Shown piece after piece: positions 8,102 through 15,609 of a stretch of 45,376 bases of DNA (the first letter of the stretch is position 1; every line of letters starts with the position of its first letter). Both the position numbers and the translations under genes were made by a program. The notes under the pieces were generated by a model that saw only the letters and a program-made list of their open reading frames with translations, ran no database searches and was not told the origin of the DNA. This DNA is from an uncultured Colwellia sp. (GTDB taxonomy: Bacteria; Pseudomonadota; Gammaproteobacteria; Enterobacterales; Alteromonadaceae): positions 1 through 45,376 of the forward strand of contig CAJXQJ010000019.1 of assembly GCA_913058245.1 (NCBI GenBank), given 5' to 3'.

Positions 8102-10219
8102 CTATTTTAACTGCCATGTGCTCATTTGGCACAAATCTACATTATAATTTCTAGCACTGCTCGCTACAACGCGGTGAAACTCTTGTCGATCAACTGGGCT
8201 AAACTTCTCACTCAAATGTATAGCTAGTGCATCATTTGAAAATAAATTTTCACCATTAACCTTAAGCCCACTTAACCATTTTTCTCGCGGTGTATGCTCT
8301 GTAATATATTGATGATCTGAAAGTATAATCATTATCCCTCGGGGATTTAACCGTGTTGCGACATGACGCAGTAAACTTGCCGGATCATAACCATTCTCTA
8401 AACTGTGCTGAATAAAAATAACATCATAGTTTTGAAAATGCGCTTTTAAATTGCAACCATCTCCTTGGCTAAATAATATTCGCTGGCAATTAGCGTGCTT
8501 TACGACCTGTTCAAGCGTAAATTCCTTATACTGGCAAATATCACCTTCAATGGTTTTGGTATAACGAACACTTTCCCCTGATTGCAGCCTTACACCGTGT
8601 TGAATAGTTCGCGCTGAAAAATCAACTGCATCAATATGCTCAAAGGTATTACTTAACTCAAACGCAATACGCCCTACGCTGCAGCCTAAATTTAACAACC
8701 GTTTTTTTCCTACCCCACATTCCGTAAGCAAAAATAGAATATGGTCGGCAATCTTTTGACCATAATCACCATACTCTAAAAAGCTATCACCAAAGTAACA
8801 CTCTAATTGCTGACAAATATTTTTATCAGTTTCAAATTCATTAACCTTTTCATTTGGTACTTTGCTGTTGTCGCTTTCAATATAACGGAAGCCTGCATGC
8901 TGAAAAAAGTGCCGGCGAAAAGCATACCTAGAAGATAATAAGGTTTCATTGCCAGTCGAAATCCAAGAGCCACCTTTGATTAAATTATGATTGCCATCAA
9001 AGGTTGGTGTCGAAAAATCGTCATAAAGAGGGTGTACTGTAAATCCTGAAAAGCCGTCAATAGCGGACTCTGTCCATTGCCAAACATTGCCAATAACATC
9101 AAAAAATTCGCCATGTTGATAATAGTTAACAGGGCAAGAAGATGCATAATAAGCTAAGTTAATATTTCCTGGCGTATCACTCAATTGCTTTTGTTCACTC
9201 GCAACATTATCGGTTAAACAATACCATTCAGCTTCGGTTGGCAAACGAATATAGCTGTCACTAAAACTTTCTCGCCATTGACAAAATGCCTTAGCTTCTA
9301 AGCAATTAACCTCAACCGGCCAACTAAGAGGTAATGGTACTTCGTTTAGTAAATTACGTTGAAAGTACTGCCCGTCAATATTAAGCCAAAACTTAGGCAT
9401 TTTAGCTTGAGTAAAAGTTAGCCAAGCTTGTCCTTCTTGACACCAAAATTGACTATTTTGATAGCCGCCTACTTGCACAAATTTTAAAAACTCTTGATTA
9501 GAAACTAAATATTTACTGGCTTTAAATTTACCCACTTCAATGCTAGCACGGCCATATTCGTTGTCCCATCCAAAGGTTTTATCATTATCTTTTTTCCCTA
9601 GTGCAACTGTTTGTGCCGTCACATTAATTAGACTATTTTCTTCACTTGCTGCAGAAACAGTGCAAGGCAACCAAGCATCATTTTGCGTTAACCACTTTAG
9701 CGGTAGCATGCGCATAATCACTGACGATGTTTCAAGATGAATACGCTCATGTTCACAGCCCATCAAAATAATCCAAGCAAGGGAATTTTGCTTAATGGGT
9801 AACGACAAATCCATGGTTTCAATTAATGTTAAAACCAACTGATACACAGTTTCACGATAGTCCCGTAATTCATCAATACTGGGCCAGTCATAATGCTCAC
9901 TATTGAGATCATCCCAGCTCATTTCATCAACACCCACCGCACAAATAGCTTCTAACCTGCTATTTACTCGTTGACTAATATATTTACCAAGGATGAGTTT
10001 ATTAATATAAAATGTTGCCGTATGACCGTAATAAAAAACCAGCGGATGTCGTAACGGCTCAGGTCTAAGGAAGTAGGCATCGTCGTGATTAATTAATGAA
10101 AATAACGACTCATAAGTCGACCAAGTGTTTTTAAAGTATGCTGCCAACTCCATTCGCTTTTCAGCAACAGAGCTTCCATCAAGTGTCGGCGTAGTAAGTT
10201 GAGTTATCATATTGTTCAT
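8102..10219 (-). CDS. ovoA: 5-histidylcysteine sulfoxide synthase / N-methyltransferase (ovothiol biosynthesis)
   Basis: 705 aa, the full three-domain OvoA architecture. A DinB-like iron-binding domain (about 1-190) contains H66 in YYGHTATF and the H157-xxx-H161-x-E163 motif (CEHERIHLE), the non-haem iron ligands. A formylglycine-generating-enzyme-like sulfoxide-synthase domain follows (about 200-450, ending in GGSWISTGNE...SRYAFRRHFFQHAGFR). Last is a SAM-dependent methyltransferase (about 470-705) with motif I LLNLGCSVGRIAFELS. OvoA joins cysteine to the C5 of histidine with O2 and later methylates the imidazole, giving ovothiol A after lyase cleavage. No OvoB-type PLP lyase is in the window. 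It follows a GS-like ligase gene by 62 bp on the same strand, probably one operon. Confidence 0.93.
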   Translation of the reverse strand: MNNMITQLTTPTLDGSSVAEKRMELAAYFKNTWSTYESLFSLINHDDAYFLRPEPLRHPLVFYYGHTATFYINKLILGKYISQRVNSRLEAICAVGVDEMSWDDLNSEHYDWPSIDELRDYRETVYQLVLTLIETMDLSLPIKQNSLAWIILMGCEHERIHLETSSVIMRMLPLKWLTQNDAWLPCTVSAASEENSLINVTAQTVALGKKDNDKTFGWDNEYGRASIEVGKFKASKYLVSNQEFLKFVQVGGYQNSQFWCQEGQAWLTFTQAKMPKFWLNIDGQYFQRNLLNEVPLPLSWPVEVNCLEAKAFCQWRESFSDSYIRLPTEAEWYCLTDNVASEQKQLSDTPGNINLAYYASSCPVNYYQHGEFFDVIGNVWQWTESAIDGFSGFTVHPLYDDFSTPTFDGNHNLIKGGSWISTGNETLLSSRYAFRRHFFQHAGFRYIESDNSKVPNEKVNEFETDKNICQQLECYFGDSFLEYGDYGQKIADHILFLLTECGVGKKRLLNLGCSVGRIAFELSNTFEHIDAVDFSARTIQHGVRLQSGESVRYTKTIEGDICQYKEFTLEQVVKHANCQRILFSQGDGCNLKAHFQNYDVIFIQHSLENGYDPASLLRHVATRLNPRGIMIILSDHQYITEHTPREKWLSGLKVNGENLFSNDALAIHLSEKFSPVDRQEFHRVVASSARNYNVDLCQMSTWQLK

Positions 10220-10281
10220 TAACTTATATTGTTATTTCTATTCGTCTAATTTCATCTAAACATGAATTTATTGCAATTAGG

Positions 10282-11388
10282 CTAAATAATAATATCGGCC
10301 TGCTGAAATTGCTTTAAATAATATTGTTTTAACAGCTGACCATCACTGATTTCGCTTACTTGTTGAGTCGAGGAGTAGCCTATTTGTTGCGCTAACGTTC
10401 GATCTATTGTCTGACTAAACCACGAATCACCTGCAAATAACGCGATAGCGCCAAAGCAATCACTCTTATCATATAATGACGCCGGCAATTGCGTACTTTT
10501 GGCACTTAGTTGAGGTTTAACATCATCAAGGGTATCAATAATATTTAACAGCGCATAAATAACATTAAGGAACGGGTTATACCGCTCACTTGACGCACCA
10601 AGCCTATGCTCGATACGCGCGGTTTTATGCCAATTGTCACGACTTAGTAAAACATTATTTTTATCATCGTATAATATAGGTTCGACACCCATTTTTTGGT
10701 TATGTTTACCAATATCACGATAAAGGGCGACGCTACCTTGGTGACCACCAGAAATATCAACAGGTGAACATAACTCTGCTGCTAAACCATACTTTGTTTT
10801 TAACGCCAATCGCTCAAATGCATCTTCTTCAGGTAAATACAATAAGCAACAAGGTAAACTGGTCGCCATAAAATTTTCTTGTAAGCGTTCAGCAAAATCA
10901 CCTGAAGTAAGTACATTGCTGTTATTTTTATCTTGCAAACTAACATTAATTTGCACCGCATTAGGAATGTGCACCGCGCGCTTATCAAGGCTGAAAATAT
11001 TATTACAGCCTGATGCTAGCTTGCCGGTATCACCAGCCCAAACAACCGGCTTAATTAACGTATTATCGACCCCTTGCCTAGCAAATAATTTTGGTAAAAT
11101 ATGAATTGCGTTATGTAAATTTTGAGCTTCTTTTAACGGGCTTTGGCCATTAAACAGAGAAACATATTCCCATTGATTACTCCAGTATTCAGCGACAACT
11201 TCACCATCAATACCCAATTTTGATAAACTCTGGTTAACATTGTTATAGTCAACACTAATATTGTTTCGCTTCTGATAACAGCCCTCTAGTTCAAAATGAA
11301 CTACTGGACGGTAACCTAAGGTATTAATATATTGCTGCAAGCTTATAATTATGCTCTCAGCAAGCTTATTCAGATTGGTCATAATCAT
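10282..11388 (-). CDS. Divergent glutamine-synthetase-fold ligase, beta-grasp domain missing, adjacent to ovoA
   Basis: 368 aa. It aligns by eye to the catalytic domain of type I glutamine synthetases and gamma-glutamylpolyamine synthetases. The features are a FELEG metal-ligand strand (E33, E35) matching GS PEPEF; E67 and E74 in AEYWSNQWEY matching the E-x-G-P-G-Q-x-E loop; a conserved helix (about 85-106) followed by IKPV; and ARIEHRLG...YNPFLN (E260, R262, N271) matching GS RRIEVRFP...ANPYL. Oddities: the ~100-residue N-terminal beta-grasp domain, which supplies the neighbouring-subunit active-site aspartate in GS, is absent. The GS HCH motif is replaced by QIN (Q146, N148). It is probably an ATP-dependent amide ligase or a relic of one; the substrate is unknown. 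It lies 62 bp upstream of ovoA on the same strand, so a role in ovothiol or histidine/cysteine conjugation is inferred. Confidence 0.6.
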   Translation of the reverse strand: MIMTNLNKLAESIIISLQQYINTLGYRPVVHFELEGCYQKRNNISVDYNNVNQSLSKLGIDGEVVAEYWSNQWEYVSLFNGQSPLKEAQNLHNAIHILPKLFARQGVDNTLIKPVVWAGDTGKLASGCNNIFSLDKRAVHIPNAVQINVSLQDKNNSNVLTSGDFAERLQENFMATSLPCCLLYLPEEDAFERLALKTKYGLAAELCSPVDISGGHQGSVALYRDIGKHNQKMGVEPILYDDKNNVLLSRDNWHKTARIEHRLGASSERYNPFLNVIYALLNIIDTLDDVKPQLSAKSTQLPASLYDKSDCFGAIALFAGDSWFSQTIDRTLAQQIGYSSTQQVSEISDGQLLKQYYLKQFQQADIII

Positions 11389-11457
11389 TCAATATGTTCG
11401 GGCACTCACTACTCTCTTACTTACATATCAACAAAAATCGCAGTAAAAATTTAATAC

Positions 11458-13353
11458 CTAATCACTCTCAGTAAAAGCACTAATTTGGTTTTTCCCCAGA
11501 TGCTTAGCTTGATACAATGCAGTGTCAGCATCAATGTATAACTGTTTAGCGTCTTGGCACTGTTCGGTTAATTCAGCAATACCAATACTTACCGTTACGG
11601 TATCATCGCTGCCTGAGATCATTTTTGCATTATTAATTATCGTTAAAAAGCGTTGTGCTACTTTTTCTGCTTCAGCAATATTTGTCCGTGGTAAAATACA
11701 TAAGAACTCTTCGCCTCCAATACGGGCAAACGCATCTCCTTCGCGAAATACCTGCTTGCCAATGTTAGCGACCTGGCAAATAACTTCATCACCGACCGGA
11801 TGGCCAAATTTATCATTCACCTTTTTAAAGTTATCGATATCAATCAAGACCACGGCCAACTCAACTTTTGCTAAGTTACTACTGCTGATAATTTTATTTA
11901 AATTTTCAAAAATATAACGACGATTAAATAAACCCGATAATGGATCTCTAATAGTTAGTCGATGCATTTTTTTGTTATTTCGGTATTGAACAACAATGAC
12001 AGCCAATACAACTAACACCATACAAATAATAAAAATATTAAAATAAATTTGTTGCGTGCTAATACTCTTGCGTTTCTCCAATTCTAATAACTCTACTTGA
12101 GAGCGTTTTTTCTCTAACGCCTGCGTAATCTGCTGTCGCTCAACCTCTAAGCCAGCTCTTACTTTTATCAATCGTTCTGAAGAATTCTTTAACAATAATT
12201 GAGTATATTTTCGATAATATTGCTCAAGCATTTTATAACCTAAATTATAGTCACCACGGGCATGCGCCAATTCTCCTGAAATTTTTATGACTTCTAACTG
12301 CCAAGCTGTACCCATAATTTCAGGCACTTTAGAAAACTCCGCTGCAGCATTAAACAACGCCTGTTCAGCATTATCTAACTGGCCTAAAGCAATAAAACAA
12401 TTCGCTTTTCTTTTATACAACTCAGCGTTGTAATCTACTAGACCATCCAAAGCAAGCGCCTTATCAATAGTTACAATAGCGAGTTCACAATCACCTTTTT
12501 CGGCATAGGTCATGCCTAAACCATAGGCTGAAAAAAAGCTAATATTTGAATTTGGCGTATAAGAAATTTTCTCTTGATACAATTGAAAGTACTCAATGGC
12601 TGAATCAAATTTCTTCCAATAACGATAAGTCGACGCTAAGCCGTAAATGGCTTCTGCAATATGCGCGGGGTATTCTAAATAAGTATAAACTTCTAAGGCT
12701 CGTTGATAATACTCAATCGACTTTTCGTAATCGTTTAAGTAGCCGTAAATAGCACCATAAGTTTCATTGATTGACGCGATTAAAAATTGATCTTTTAATG
12801 CAAAAGCTTCTACATAGGCTTCTTGAATATCAACCAACGATGTTTCAAATAACTCAGTTAAGGTTTTGGTATAAGCAAGCTCTTGCTTACCGTAAACATA
12901 TAAATGGCTTAACTTTGCTTCATTGGCTTGTAGTAAGGCTTTAGCTAAAACTTCTTCAGATAGGGAATAATTACCCTGACGTTGATGAATAATACCTTGA
13001 TACACATTTATTTTGGCTTGAATAGTTAAAGGTGTTTCATCATTAACAAGGCTTACCGCTAGCTTAATTGTCTGATTAAAATCATCATAAAAATAAACTA
13101 GGTTTTCAGCTTGCGCTTTTCGTACTAACCACCAAAGATATTGAACCTCATCATAACTTTCTGCCGCATCTTGCAACCCTATAAGTTTTTGATAAGAAAG
13201 CCAAGGGTGTAGATTTATTTCGTTATCCATTTGGCTAAAGTCAATTTTATCATTCGCTCTAGCATCAATAAGTAGGCTCAAGAAAAACAAAATGCAACTA
13301 ACACAATATGCAGCTATAACCTTCCCCATTTCGTTACCACGCATTACATCCAT
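11458..13353 (-). CDS. TPR-sensor diguanylate cyclase (GGDEF domain)
   Basis: About 631 aa: an N-terminal signal/anchor hydrophobic stretch, a periplasmic region with at least five tetratricopeptide-like repeats (about 90-370), a coiled coil (about 395-425), a transmembrane helix (about 428-448), then a cytoplasmic GGDEF domain (about 465-625). The catalytic motif is GGEEF and the product-inhibition I-site RxxD (REGD) sits five residues before it. Enzyme and feedback site therefore both look intact; it should make cyclic di-GMP. The upstream TTG could also start the frame, but ATG at 13353 or 13329 (directly before the hydrophobic segment) is more likely. It lies 70 bp upstream of the GS-like/ovoA pair on the same strand. 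Confidence 0.88.
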   Translation of the reverse strand: MDVMRGNEMGKVIAAYCVSCILFFLSLLIDARANDKIDFSQMDNEINLHPWLSYQKLIGLQDAAESYDEVQYLWWLVRKAQAENLVYFYDDFNQTIKLAVSLVNDETPLTIQAKINVYQGIIHQRQGNYSLSEEVLAKALLQANEAKLSHLYVYGKQELAYTKTLTELFETSLVDIQEAYVEAFALKDQFLIASINETYGAIYGYLNDYEKSIEYYQRALEVYTYLEYPAHIAEAIYGLASTYRYWKKFDSAIEYFQLYQEKISYTPNSNISFFSAYGLGMTYAEKGDCELAIVTIDKALALDGLVDYNAELYKRKANCFIALGQLDNAEQALFNAAAEFSKVPEIMGTAWQLEVIKISGELAHARGDYNLGYKMLEQYYRKYTQLLLKNSSERLIKVRAGLEVERQQITQALEKKRSQVELLELEKRKSISTQQIYFNIFIICMVLVVLAVIVVQYRNNKKMHRLTIRDPLSGLFNRRYIFENLNKIISSSNLAKVELAVVLIDIDNFKKVNDKFGHPVGDEVICQVANIGKQVFREGDAFARIGGEEFLCILPRTNIAEAEKVAQRFLTIINNAKMISGSDDTVTVSIGIAELTEQCQDAKQLYIDADTALYQAKHLGKNQISAFTESD

Positions 13354-13488
13354 CAAACCCTTAACATTAAGCTAACACAAATAAAACAATTAAACGACTG
13401 AAAACCAAGCAGCTTATTTCAAGGTAGTTTTACCAAGTGTTTGGGTTAAACCTTCAGTTAATGATCTGAAAAATCGGAGGAAAAAGAA

Positions 13489-13716
13489 TCAAGCTTTATA
13501 GATACGGTTAAAATCTTTGACACTAAAACCATTGAGAACTTGATCAGCAATTTTAACTACCGGAACCCCACGTCTATTTAATTTAGAAAACTCTTTTTGA
13601 CCTGCTGGGGTTTTAATATTACATAAACGAAAAGGAATTTTTTCTTGCTCAAGATATCGTTTAGCACTTTCACAATGAGGACAATTTTTCATGGTATAAA
13701 GGGTTACGCGTTTCAT
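13489..13716 (-). CDS. Glutaredoxin-like thiol oxidoreductase
   Basis: 75 aa (80 if an upstream GTG is used; ATG at 13716 matches the usual MKRVTLYT start). It has a thioredoxin fold of glutaredoxin size with active site CPHC at about residues 11-14, a cis-proline loop RGVPVVKI, and a GFS-DF glutathione-site-like segment near the C-terminus. CPHC instead of CPYC resembles the GrxA/NrdH/YruB-like small redoxins, so glutathione use is not certain. It reduces protein or mixed disulfides in the cytoplasm. Its proximity to ovoA may be chance; the gene lies upstream of the cyclase with about 135 bp between. Confidence 0.85.
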   Translation of the reverse strand: MKRVTLYTMKNCPHCESAKRYLEQEKIPFRLCNIKTPAGQKEFSKLNRRGVPVVKIADQVLNGFSVKDFNRIYKA

Positions 13717-13816
13717 TTTTGCTATTTTCACTTATATAATAAATTCTCTCAAATTATCTCACATTAATGCGAGTAGCGAAAATACTCATAATAAAACATC
13801 AGTGCTGCTGTCGGTG

Positions 13817-14428
13817 CTATTGCGCCTGCCATCGCTGGGCGGCAATAACGGCTTGCCCATTTAACACTCGCGCATCAAACACATCACCAATTTCAACTTC
13901 ACCTACACCAGCGGGTGTACCCGTCATAACAATATCGCCATCTTCTAAATCAATAAACGACAATATCTCTTTGAGAATTTTTTCGGGTGAATATAACATC
14001 ATAGCAATACTGCCTGTTTGCTGACGTTGACCATTAATATCAAGTTGCAGTTCAAAGTTTTCTGTTATTGAGTCGATAGTAACAAAGTCACTAAACAGTG
14101 CAGACTGGGTGAATGCCTTTGCACGCTCCCAAGGCAAGCCTTTCTTTTTAAGCTCGGATTGTAGCTCTCTTTTTGTTAAATCGAGCCCTACACCGATAGC
14201 GGTAAATTTACCTTGTTGATACATAAAACAAAGTTCTGCTTCATAGTGCAGTCTTTCTTCGTGAAAGGCGGATAGCTGCGAGCCAATAGCAGCGTTGGGT
14301 TTGAAAAATAGCACCATATTGTCAGCGACCTCATTCCCTAGCTCACTGATATGGTCAATATAATTACGTCCAACACAAATAATTTTAGACGGAGTAATAT
14401 AACCATTGTCGACTTTAATTGATTTCAT
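13817..14428 (-). CDS. Fumarylacetoacetate hydrolase (FAH) family protein, YcgM-like
   Basis: 203 aa, the short single-domain FAH type. Family marks are CVGRNYIDHISEL near residue 18, the metal-binding HYEAELCFMY strand at about 61-70 (Glu ligands), and TGTPAGVGEVEIGD at about 168-181. Members are metal-dependent hydrolases, isomerases or decarboxylases of acylpyruvates and oxaloacetate; E. coli YcgM is a relative. The exact substrate is not readable. An AAGGG ribosome binding site precedes the ATG. It is probably a single gene or loosely linked to the 116-aa hypothetical upstream. Confidence 0.87.
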   Translation of the reverse strand: MKSIKVDNGYITPSKIICVGRNYIDHISELGNEVADNMVLFFKPNAAIGSQLSAFHEERLHYEAELCFMYQQGKFTAIGVGLDLTKRELQSELKKKGLPWERAKAFTQSALFSDFVTIDSITENFELQLDINGQRQQTGSIAMMLYSPEKILKEILSFIDLEDGDIVMTGTPAGVGEVEIGDVFDARVLNGQAVIAAQRWQAQ

Positions 14429-14490
14429 TTGACAGCCCTTTCAAATATTTAACATCATTTACAATTATATCGACTCATACGGATACTTGA

Positions 14491-14841
14491 CTAGGCTTTT
14501 ACTAATTTCAATGCTGGCTTTTCATTATTCATCGGCGTTATTTTTACCGTGTCAGATACACGTCGACGTTGTTTAAAACGATCAAAATTAACATTTTTTA
14601 CTTCTAGCTGCTGAGTCATTTTAACAAATGTTTGATAGTCTTCACGGGTGAAATCATCATCTTCTCGAGTCAACAATCCGTCAATATATGCGCTATTACC
14701 GTTTAGTGTAAAATTAGCAATGGCTGAGTAGGGTTTACCAAAGTCATCAACACGTATTGCGCGAACCGATTTCACTTCAAATATCCACTTATCAATTTGA
14801 ACATAACGAGATAGTGTTTGCTCAGAAGACTGATTATTCAT
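14491..14841 (-). CDS. Conserved-looking hypothetical protein, 116 aa
   Basis: A small soluble protein without signal peptide or transmembrane helix. It reads as beta-rich for the first ~60 residues (QIDKWIFEVKSVRAIRVDD, then SAIANFTLNGNSAYIDGLL), followed by a helical, charged C-terminus (DFTREDYQTFVKMTQQL and a KQRRR patch). The family is not recognised. The gene lies downstream of the EF-hand gene's terminator, so it has its own promoter. Confidence 0.6.
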   Translation of the reverse strand: MNNQSSEQTLSRYVQIDKWIFEVKSVRAIRVDDFGKPYSAIANFTLNGNSAYIDGLLTREDDDFTREDYQTFVKMTQQLEVKNVNFDRFKQRRRVSDTVKITPMNNEKPALKLVKA

Positions 14842-14871
14842 ATTGGGGGCCTTAAATTTCAGTATAAAAAG

Positions 14872-14909
14872 GCCGACTGTTTGGCTGGGAATGAATGCTT
14901 GCAGTCGGC
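14872..14909 (-). terminator. Rho-independent terminator of the periplasmic EF-hand gene
   Basis: 8-bp perfect stem GCCGACTG / CAGTCGGC with a 22-nt loop. On the minus strand the stem is followed by CTTTTT. It lies 37 bp past the EF-hand stop and before the next gene, so it isolates the EF-hand transcript. The large loop lowers confidence slightly. Confidence 0.65.
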
Positions 14910-14945
14910 AAAAAAGGGAGCTGTTAAACAGCGTTTGCTAAGAAA

Positions 14946-15251
14946 CTATGACAATGATTTTTTCATGTTCTCAAGATAAATATTAAATTCTTGCTCACTA
15001 ATTTGTTGATCACCGTTTGTATCAACTTTCTTAAAATTTTTACTTAGTACCTTGTTGGCAGACAATTCCTTTGCACTTAAGGCGTTGTTTTTATCAGCAT
15101 CATAACTGGCAATAAGTTGAGAAAAAGACATTGCAGGTTGCTTGGCTTTTGGCAGTACCTTATTGATATCGCTATTTGCAAAAACAACATTTGATACCAA
15201 TGAAGCAACAACTACAGTTATCGATAATTTTTTTAAGCTAATAGTACTCAT
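14946..15251 (-). CDS. Exported EF-hand protein, probable GlrR/sigma-54 target
   Basis: 101 aa with a signal peptide (hydrophobic 8-24, VVFA-NS cleavage at about 25/26), so periplasmic. Two EF-hands follow: loop 1 DADKNNALSAKE (about 50-61) and loop 2 DTNGDQQISEQE (about 77-88), each with Asp at position 1 and Glu at 12, so both should bind calcium. It forms a one-gene transcript ended by the hairpin at 14872-14909. Its upstream region carries a sigma-54 type -24/-12 element (15344-15328) and sites like those bound by GlrR, whose gene lies in the divergent operon. Regulation by GlrK/GlrR is therefore inferred; the protein's role beyond calcium binding is unknown. Confidence 0.85.
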   Translation of the reverse strand: MSTISLKKLSITVVVASLVSNVVFANSDINKVLPKAKQPAMSFSQLIASYDADKNNALSAKELSANKVLSKNFKKVDTNGDQQISEQEFNIYLENMKKSLS

Positions 15252-15327
15252 GTTTACATCCTTCTCTTAGGTTAACAGCACATCAATCAATATGCTTACT
15301 ATGGCAATCGCCATTTACATACGGATA

Positions 15328-15344
15328 TTGCACATCCTGTACCA
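15328..15344 (-). promoter_or_regulatory. Sigma-54 (RpoN) promoter for the EF-hand gene
   Basis: On the minus strand the sequence TGGTACAGGATGTGCAA has the invariant GG (15343-15342) and GC (15331-15330) exactly ten bases apart, with good agreement to TGGCAC-N5-TTGCA outside two positions. It points at the EF-hand CDS and predicts a start near 15318 and a ~67-nt leader. Confidence 0.65.
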
Positions 15345-15397
15345 AAATTATAAGCAATTGAAATATAAGGATTAACTAAAAAAACGCTCATCTAAAC

Positions 15398-15415
15398 TGT
15401 CACCTATTAGCAACA
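15398..15415. promoter_or_regulatory. GlrR-type activator site, one mismatch
   Basis: TGTC-N10-AACA, against the TGTC-N10-GACA consensus known for E. coli GlrR. It lies about 80-97 bp upstream of the predicted sigma-54 start for the EF-hand gene, a typical enhancer distance. Confidence 0.4.
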
Positions 15416-15518
15416 GTATAATTAATTCATTTTTTACACTTACATAATCACAATAAAAAAATCAATTTTTATACTTAAAAATCAATAAGTAACAATAAAA
15501 AATCACAAGAAAATTAGA

Positions 15519-15536
15519 TGTCTCCATATTGAGACA
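15519..15536. promoter_or_regulatory. GlrR-type activator site, perfect match
   Basis: TGTCTCCATATTGAGACA fits TGTC-N10-GACA exactly and is a 6-6-6 inverted repeat (TGTCTC/GAGACA). It lies about 200 bp upstream of the EF-hand sigma-54 promoter and 74 bp before the glrK GTG, so it could serve both directions. Confidence 0.6.
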
Positions 15537-15548
15537 GCATTGTTTTTT

Positions 15549-15566
15549 AGTCAAAATTGACTGACA
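15549..15566. promoter_or_regulatory. GlrR-type activator site, one mismatch
   Basis: AGTC-N10-GACA, one change from the GlrR consensus, 12 bp after the perfect site. It also contains the inverted repeat AGTCAA-AA-TTGACT. Close pairing of two sites suits cooperative binding by an NtrC-type activator. Confidence 0.4.
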
Positions 15567-15609
15567 CTAAGGCTGTACTTACGAGTTAATAAAAAATGAA
15601 ATTGCCCCT

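Noticed and set aside
15460..15485. Two IHF-like sequences (AATCAA at 15460 and 15480) between the GlrR-type sites and the sigma-54 promoter.
   Set aside because: Both miss the TTR half of the consensus by one base and the region is so AT-rich that they are expected by chance.
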